In this document: in pieces, positions 58,375 through 64,000 of the stretch | How the letters are laid out: each line of letters opens with the position of its first letter | Position numbering within the stretch: the stretch's first letter is position 1 | Assembly (NCBI GenBank): GCA_930367205.1 | Contig: OV884012.1 | Location: forward strand, 35,727,520-35,791,519 | DNA: 64,000 nucleotides | Source of the DNA: Acanthosoma haemorrhoidale | Taxonomy: Eukaryota; Arthropoda; Insecta; Hemiptera; Acanthosomatidae | Direction of reading: 5' to 3' | The notes under the pieces: model-generated | What the model was told of the DNA's origin: nothing | The model's input: the letters and a program-made list of their open reading frames with translations, nothing else | The model's database searches: none | Made by a program: the position numbers and the translations under genes

Positions 58375-59676
58375 TTATGGATTATGTTTAACGGGGATAA
58401 GGTAGGAGACAAGATTTGTGAGAAGTGATATGAGAGGGGTAATTAGGGTTCTGAACTCTGTAAGGAATGAGGTTAATAGGCTGGTGAGATCCGAAGAACT
58501 TGAAGGTGGAGGAATATGTGAGATGTGTGGTTGAGGATGGGGTTGAGTTTGAGGGTAAACGGGATGAATGGAATGCTGGGACATGTGATCTTGCGGACAG
58601 GGAGTGGGCGGTGCCTGTGACTCCTCTCTGTTGCGAACGGCATCAGCGAAAGAGACAGAAGGCCTCAAATTTCTGGCTGGGCCGCTTCTTGTTACTGGCT
58701 GTTCCTCTTCTGGCTGATGACGTTGTTCTGTCCTGGACTTCAGTGTTCTGTAGGCCTCGCAGCCCTTGTAGTTGGCCGGATGTCCTTGGTGGCAAAGCAC
58801 GCATACCGCAGGCGATTTTAGGGGCTTTTTGCACAATTCAGATTTGTGCTGCCCACTGCGCTTAACACACCTGGGAGGGTGGTGGCAGTAAGATTTTGTA
58901 TGCCCATATGCCTGACAGTTATGGCACTGGACGATATCGCGTTTGGGATACGGTTTTTCAACCTGTACCCTTGTGTAGTACAGGTTTGTTAGGTCGTATA
59001 TCTTCTCGATTTCGACAAAGAACAGTGGTAATGCTGTTTTTATTTTTTCATCCTGTAGCTTATCCTCACGCAACACGTTTGTTATTTGACGAACTTTGTA
59101 TCCGAGAGCTGAGAGTTCTTCTTCTATTTCGTCAGCTGGTGTGGTTGGGTGCAAATTTCTGATCACCACTCGGAGTGATCGTTCCTGCTTTAATTGGTAG
59201 GTGTGGAAGTCTGCCTTAGTTTCTCCTAAGTATTTAACTATTGCTCGGTATGTTTCGGGAGTGTCCGGAGAAACTTTTGTGTCCCGGGACCGATTGAGGC
59301 TCGTGTATTTGCCTGTACCTACAATTTTATTCAATTGGGTACACATTAGTTTAAAGTTATTAATATTTCTCACGAATATAGCTGGTGGCTTGGGCTGTGT
59401 GGGCGTTTTGTTGACGTCCATTTCATCAGTTTGAAGATTTTTCAACGCCTCAAAGGTGTTGGTCGTGAAGAAAGGGGAAACTTCGACGGTGTCTTCTTTA
59501 GATGTGCTAGCCTGTGGAGGTATCTCTTCCATGGAACTAGCGGCAGAGGAGGTTATTTGTATGTTCCTGTTTGACCGTCTCGGTTTTCGCTTTACAGGCG
59601 ATGTAGTCGGGGTTGGACCGAGTGACCGAGATCTTTTTTTTTTATTTTGCGACATCAGTTGTTGATAAAACCTCAT
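58375..59676 (-). CDS. LINE ORF1: Gag-like RNA-binding protein with zinc knuckles
   Basis: 433 residues. In this family ORF1 coats the element RNA and escorts it to the target. The N-terminus is basic and Ser/Thr/Pro-rich (KKKRSRS at 12-18, PVKRKPRRSNRN at 27-38). A PRE_C2HC-type region runs about 156-240 (FHTYQLKQERSLRVVIRNLH at 157-176). Zinc knuckles follow: C251-C254-H259-C264; a second with C270, H277 and C282, where the Cys expected at 273 is Arg; and a third with C292-C295-H299-C306. The C-terminus is Pro/His-rich, then hydrophobic (396-427). M1 is ATG; M8 (MSQNKKKRS) is an equally good start. The stop TAA (58377-58375) is followed immediately in the same frame by ORF2. The frame is fully open, indicating a fairly young copy. 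Confidence 0.93.
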   Translation of the reverse strand: MRFYQQLMSQNKKKRSRSLGPTPTTSPVKRKPRRSNRNIQITSSAASSMEEIPPQASTSKEDTVEVSPFFTTNTFEALKNLQTDEMDVNKTPTQPKPPAIFVRNINNFKLMCTQLNKIVGTGKYTSLNRSRDTKVSPDTPETYRAIVKYLGETKADFHTYQLKQERSLRVVIRNLHPTTPADEIEEELSALGYKVRQITNVLREDKLQDEKIKTALPLFFVEIEKIYDLTNLYYTRVQVEKPYPKRDIVQCHNCQAYGHTKSYCHHPPRCVKRSGQHKSELCKKPLKSPAVCVLCHQGHPANYKGCEAYRTLKSRTEQRHQPEEEQPVTRSGPARNLRPSVSFADAVRNREESQAPPTPCPQDHMSQHSIHPVYPQTQPHPQPHISHIPPPSSSSDLTSLLTSFLTEFRTLITPLISLLTNLVSYLIPVKHNP

Positions 59677-60072
59677 TTTATCATAACAACTGTTTTGCTA
59701 ATGAATTAGATACGTAGCGCCGGTGAGATTCGATTTCACAACTACAAGCGGCGAGACACCGGGTCTTGGCTCTGAGCCAACAGAGCGTTTGGCGCAGAGA
59801 GCCGATCACTTGATGTTATCTCCGATCCGTATATGGCTAAAGGTATAGCGTCCAAAATGGCCGACCTCTCTCTGTCCGATATCACTTGTTGCACTAAACA
59901 CAAATGTAACAAGTGATTCACTCACCTCCTGTGGGCTCCCTCGTGAGCTGGTCACATAAATTGCCTGCTAGAACAATTCTATGTCTGACTCTGGCCTATA
60001 AGCGGTAGTAAACAGTATGTGAAGTGGGAGCGAAGTAGAGAGCTGTTTTAAGTAGTAGCGCATGCGCAAAAA
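59677..60072 (-). promoter_or_regulatory. LINE 5' UTR, presumed internal promoter
   Basis: About 396 bases between the inferred 5' end and the ORF1 ATG. Jockey-type LINEs carry an internal Pol II promoter here. The element begins (minus strand) CAGTTTTTGCGCATGCGC, combining an initiator-like CAGT with a perfect palindrome GCGCATGCGC (60058-60067), the core of the site bound by NRF-1/Erect wing-type factors. A TCACTTGTT...AACAAGTGA inverted pair lies at 59882-59890 and 59908-59916. No TATA box is apparent. Promoter function is inferred. Confidence 0.55.
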
Positions 60073-60086
60073 CTGGGATAAGTATT

Positions 60087-60960
60087 AACAGTATATCTGC
60101 ATAAGGGGAGGGATCCCCTCATTTGTTAATTAAGCAGATTTATTCCATAAACACGAGCTGCTAATTAATGGACTGTTGTTTATCTATAAGCGGTAAGCTG
60201 ATGAAGTGGTTAAGGACGAATTAGAGAGAGAAAGAGAGAAGAGATAAATCATGTGCAAGGCGGGAGGCGGGTGTAAGGACCTGCGTGGGCGGTGGCACCT
60301 GCAGCCCTGGCGACCTGGCCAAAGTGTCTTATTCTGGCGTCGACTGGCCAAATGCTAACTTCTATAATACCTGTATGTTAGCGAGGTGTGCCTTCCTCAG
60401 CTCATTCCTAATTCAGCTGGTCTATCTGTTAATTTAAGCATTACTTCAAATAAACTGCGTGTTAATAATAAAGAATTATTTAAGGATTAATATGTATTTA
60501 CATTGTTTCTTAGAAGGGGTGATTTATTTATAATAGTCACAAATCTCGTCTTTCTAGTTTCTACGCAGCGACCGCTCCCAGTCTACCTTATGTATTCCAC
60601 GAAATTCTCCGTAAAAACACCGAACGTCCGGTTTCGATTCGGCCGGATGAAACCTACTACCACTTGGCTGCAACCCTATTCTCGAAGGGCGGGAAGAATT
60701 TGGCCAGCAACGAAACTTGGGAGACATCAATACGAGCAGCATGGAACGACATCTATAGATGTTCACGTCTATAAAAATAGAATAAGTGCAATTAATTGTC
60801 ATTAAATTTCCTGTTATTTTTCCTCCATGTAAGTATATTTATTTGAGTAGCCTACGGCTGCTATTTAATCATTATGTTGAGCCGTTCATTCCACGCTTAA
60901 ACCACTCAAACAGACCACTTAATATTAGGAGATCTACTATAACCATACCAACAATCTTAA
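60087..60960. other. GC-richer non-coding block
   Basis: 60240-60410 contains several E-box-like CACCTG/CAGGTG motifs and repeated CTGGCCAAA phrases, suggesting a regulatory or repeat origin. 60503-60805 is open on both strands for 80-100 codons with no recognisable product. I cannot decide whether it is coding. Confidence 0.3.
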
Positions 60961-60961
60961 A

Positions 60962-61345
60962 ATGGTAAATTTATTTATTTAGGTAGGATTCTTATTGCTT
61001 TTAGAAAATATGAAGAAATTATTAAAGCCATCATATAATTTAAAGCATTAACAGATCGTTACCTTACTATAAATATAGCATATTTCATCGAACAATTGAA
61101 AGTCAAATAAGAATGCCCACTGCCATTTCAGTAATTGATAAATTGTTTATGAAGTGTTCTCAGAAAGGCAAACTGTCAATTTATTTTGGGTAGGATTCTT
61201 ATTGTTTTGAGGAAGTATGAATGAATTATAAAAGGTATCATATAACATAAAACATTAACAGATCATGCTTTCCCAACGTAATTGTAATTCGTATTGCATA
61301 CGAACCAAGAATATATTTCATCAAAGAATTAAAAGTCAAAAGAGT
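60962..61345 (+). repeat. Imperfect tandem duplication, unit ~208 bp
   Basis: Two successive stretches share the same ordered landmarks: GTAGGATTCTTATTG at 60982 and 61190, ATCATATAA with TAAA(A/G)CATTAACAGATC, and ATATTTCATC(G/A)AA with GAA(T)TGAAAGTCAAA. The second has a small insertion. Both are non-coding and AT-rich. Confidence 0.7.
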
Positions 61346-62377
61346 ATTAAAAAAATTTTCTATTGTTAAAATAGAGCTGCATTATCATTAGATTTTATGA
61401 ATGTCAAAGAAAAAAAATAAACTTATCGCTAATCAGAAATGTGGATTGTAGGATAAAGATGGAGTATGTTTATTTTGAATATTTAAGGTTCATTTTACAA
61501 AGTAACTAAGAATGATTACATCGATGTATTATATTTATACTAAAGGCATCTATATTTCGTAACATCTTGTTTATTGAAATGCATATTGATTTTTTGTTTT
61601 CAACCACTATTCAAAGTCAGGTACCAATTGTTTGTTTTTTTTCATTTAATCGGCCTTTGGCTGAGTTCATAAAGTTTATATATTCTGACGAGAAAATATT
61701 TACGCCGTGAAAACCGGGTTATCCACAACTTTCCATCCTTTTCCAGCCGGATATACTGGCCTTACGAATTCTCACATTAGTACCGCTCATGTTATTTTAT
61801 TAATTCAAAAATAAATCAGAAACATACCAGTATTTTCTCCATTGCAATACAAACCCCTACAAATTGATTAATTTTGTACAAATGACGCTTACACAATATT
61901 TGTTTTTGTTTTTTTACCGTGCCGACAGACTGACAAACACGCAGAGCTCTTCGTCGATGAATAATCGCTAGTATTGGTACCCTAATTAATCGGACCCGCT
62001 TGCCATGCAGTCCGCCGAACCGAACAGGTAATTAATAGATCATTCAAATTAACAGTTATGTCCCTCAAGGATTATGTTAATTAACCATAATGAGACAGCT
62101 CAAAAAATATTTATTAGTGCACGTTTTAGCGGTCTTATTTCTCATTAGGGGCCCTAAGCGCTATGTAAATGAGGGCTTATTAGTAAGATATGCAGGCGCT
62201 GATGAAGAAATGAGTACAATGCCTCCTGCTTTCCAGTCCATTGTATTCAATTAATATTAACTTTTGACACACACTCGGGTCGTCCAATTATTGCTCTCTT
62301 TCCGCAGATACATTATTCTGTTTGAAGTTATTGTAAATTGTGACAGCAATGAGTAACAGAACACAGGACTGTCTTCA
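61346..62377. other. AT-rich stretch without recognisable features
   Basis: No open frame of note and no clear repeat. A GCCGACAGACTGACAAACAC phrase near 61921 resembles common transposon tail motifs. Confidence 0.45.
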
Positions 62378-62440
62378 TAGTGCAGTGGCTAGAGTGTGTG
62401 GTTACTAACTAACTAAGGAGACCCAGGCTTGAATCCTATT
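62378..62440 (+). mobile_element. tRNA-derived SINE head (Pol III A and B boxes)
   Basis: TAGTGCAGTGG with GCTAGAG (62378-62394) fits an A box, and GGCTTGAATCC (62426-62436) fits a B box at nine of eleven positions, with tRNA-like spacing of about 48 bases. There is no acceptor stem or anticodon loop, so this is a SINE-type head rather than a tRNA gene. The LINE fragment starting at about 62461 follows within 25 bases. Confidence 0.5.
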
Positions 62441-62460
62441 ATTCCTATCATTCAAGGGTT

Positions 62461-63440
62461 TAGGGTAGCGTCCTGGGCCCCATCCTCTATAATCTATACA
62501 CCGCTGATACCCCCTCAACCCCCAACACCTTCTTGGAAACATTTGCAGATGACACTGCAGTCCTGTCATCCCATCCAGACCCCGATATAGCATCCCGTAA
62601 CCTGCAAAACACCTTGATGAGATCGAGTATTGGTGCAACCAATAACGGATCAAAGTTAATGAATCAAAATGTTCCCACATTACCTTCACCCTCCGTCGCA
62701 AGTCTTGTCCACTAGTTTATTTTAATTCTTTTCTCCCTGTATCCGAGTTAGTACGGTACTTAGGCTTCCATCTCGAAAAACGACTGACCTAGAACCTACA
62801 TACGAGGCTAAAAAGACAAGAACTAAACAGGCGCTTTGGACAACTGTACAGGACATCCCATCTCTCAATAGAAAATAAATTACCAATCTACAAAGTTATA
62901 CTTAATTAATTCTGGACATATGAAATAGAGCTATGGGGGACAGCAAAAAAGTCGAACATCAAGCGTATCCAATCCTTGCAATAAAAAGTCCTGAGAACAA
63001 TAGTAAATGCATCTTATTATGTCAGCAACAAAACCCTTCATAACGACCTCATAGACCCTACATTCTAGAACTCATCCCTTCCAAGTTTATGAAATTCCAC
63101 AGTAACCAACCACCCTAATTCCGTAGCACAGTCATTGCACTGCACCACTCATCCCTATAATCATCATCGGAGGCCCCTGGCAATGGCCAGTTTCTCCAAT
63201 CATGTCCTGAGCGTCTGTGGCTCTCGCGCTCTTTGTCAGGCTCCATCCACTGAGTTGGTACTCGTGATGGACTTTCAAAGACTCCGCTTCCTCTTTCGCA
63301 TGCGAAGGAGGGGCCGTTTGTAAATATTGTATGAATGAGCGAGTGAATGATGAATTGTAAATATGGTATGAATGAGAACATTTGTCTCAATTACTTATTG
63401 TCTAATAAGGCAGATTGTAAATTTAGCTTAATAAAGAATA
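62461..63440 (+). mobile_element. 5'-truncated LINE copy
   Basis: Starts inside the GSVLGPILYNLYTAD region of ORF2 and runs through FADD, the C-terminal domain and the 3' UTR to AATAAAG. ORF2 is broken by a 1-base loss just after FADD (near 62600, CAAAAC where the 44-kb copy has CAAAAAC), a deletion around 62850 (missing part of RLYRLLRRT) and others. The 3' UTR is also partly deleted (about 63170 and 63240-63310). No clear target duplication is visible. Confidence 0.88.
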
Positions 63441-63454
63441 TTACACTGTATATG

Positions 63455-63645
63455 ACTATATAGTTAAATCACTCCACAAAGCGTAAGGCTTTTTAAAAAG
63501 AACTCTTTATTGAAGTACAAAACACAAGGTTGAAAACTATGAATGACTTTGAGCTATGACAGAAAGAAGAAGAATGAGAGCGAGAACCGTAGGCTCAGGC
63601 TATATATAGGGGGAGTCTAATCCTGGATTAACCAATGTTTGGTAT
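63455..63645 (-). repeat. LTR-like unit with TATA box and poly-A signal, copy 2
   Basis: Inverted partner of 4470-4700: on the minus strand it shows CAAACATTGGTTAATCCAGG, CCCCCTATATATAGCCTGAG, the C/T-rich stretch, TTCAATAAAGAG and GTGATTTAACTATA. It lies directly after the LINE copy ending at 63440. Beyond 63645 the two copies diverge. Confidence 0.5.
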
Positions 63646-64000
63646 TAATTGTTGACCTTTAACTCCTCCCTCCCGAAGATCAAGCATTACTCCGGAAATG
63701 CAAAAAAAAAAGAAAGAATCTAATCTTACTTTCAAAGAGTTTGACATACCCAGAGCATTCATAGTTGTTCTTACAGAGGTATAATAATTTTTACAAAAGG
63801 GCATAAAGTGAACATAAAATTTTATCAAAAGTAACTTAAAATTTTTATTGGTTCCTCGATTTGATAAAGTATTAAAGAAACTCTCTTATATAAACTGTAT
63901 CAAAAGTTTAGTAAATGGCACATTACAGTATTTGATATGGCGTTACTAAGATAGACAATATGAAATGAAAATTACTATTATCAGTTCGTAGTCTTAATGA
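63646..64000. other. AT-rich end of window
   Basis: A 66-codon minus frame at 63628-63828 overlaps the LTR-like repeat and has no known relative. Nothing else is recognised. Confidence 0.45.

Larger units (their letters stand above)
55508..60072 (-). mobile_element. Near full-length Jockey-type LINE
   Basis: A 4.56-kb non-LTR retrotransposon with 5' UTR (60072-59677), ORF1 (59676-58375), ORF2 (58374-55685) and 3' UTR (55684-55508). The 3' end has a T run on the plus strand (55508-55514), equal to an A tail. Flanking direct repeats CTGGATAAGTATT (55495-55507) and CTGGGATAAGTATT (60073-60086) differ by one G; the inner 11 bases GGATAAGTATT are exact. This supports insertion by target-primed reverse transcription and defines the 5' end to within a few bases. 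Eight fragments of the family occur elsewhere in the window. It carries one frameshift (about 56310), a zinc-knuckle Cys-to-Arg change, no ATG for ORF2 and a ~130-bp 3' UTR deletion compared with the 16-, 29- and 44-kb copies. Confidence 0.93.

Noticed and set aside
57845..59665. Plus-strand open frames of 60-120 codons across the LINE (for example 58500-58865, 58896-59162)
   Set aside because: They lie antisense to the clearly coding ORF1/ORF2 and have no motifs; they are shadows of the minus-strand genes.

Overview
The window is AT-rich, animal-type nuclear DNA. It has no long host gene, no operon structure and no bacterial signals. It is dominated by transposable-element remains of kinds typical of arthropods: a Jockey-type LINE with PRE_C2HC/zinc-knuckle ORF1, a Ty3/Gypsy errantivirus-like remnant, solo LTRs, small inverted-repeat elements and long (CT)n tracts. 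An insect or crustacean genome fits best; I cannot name the species.

The centrepiece is a nearly complete LINE on the minus strand at about 55508-60072. It has a 5' UTR, ORF1 (59676-58375), an in-frame TAA, then ORF2 (58374-55685, endonuclease plus reverse transcriptase, with one frameshift near 56310) and a short 3' UTR. Imperfect target-site duplications flank it (55495-55507 and 60073-60086). Seven shorter copies of the same family lie at 13.0, 16.0, 26.1, 29.4, 40.2, 40.4, 44.1 and 62.5 kb (eight fragments in all, two of them adjacent tails). Several have exact target-site duplications. Two older LINE remnants of other lineages are at 2.1-2.8 kb (RNase H end) and 47.6-48.9 kb (reverse transcriptase). 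A further poly-A-tailed non-LTR family ('family B') is at 8.5, 10.2, 10.5 and 46.3 kb.

Two related solo-LTR families are present. LTR1 is at 26517-27303, 34993-35810 (minus) and 54487-55244. LTR2 is at 8263-9081, 29679-30178 (minus) and 49964-50930. Both begin TGT and end in (C)CGACA or a close variant, and they share a conserved 3' core. A third LTR-like unit with a TATA box and poly-A signal occurs at 4.5 kb and, inverted, at 63.5 kb.

The 40-45 kb interval is a nest. A decayed Gypsy/errantivirus-like element (gag-like, integrase and env-like pieces, with no recognisable protease or reverse transcriptase) abuts a broken gene of an unnamed arthropod family carrying a CFLC-WDSR motif. That gene is itself split by a LINE copy with an 11-bp target-site duplication.

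The remaining sequence is mostly AT-rich and featureless. A few GC-richer blocks (0.7-1.3, 21.2-21.5, 25.5, 33.1, 38.1-38.4, 60.2-60.8 kb) and three short open segments that could be exons (9.4-9.6, 12.2-12.4, 16.85-17.2 kb) are listed at low confidence. No previously undescribed multi-gene system is evident. The most unusual points are the LINE's ORF1/ORF2 junction, which lacks an ATG, the palindrome at its inferred 5' end, and the layered nested insertions.
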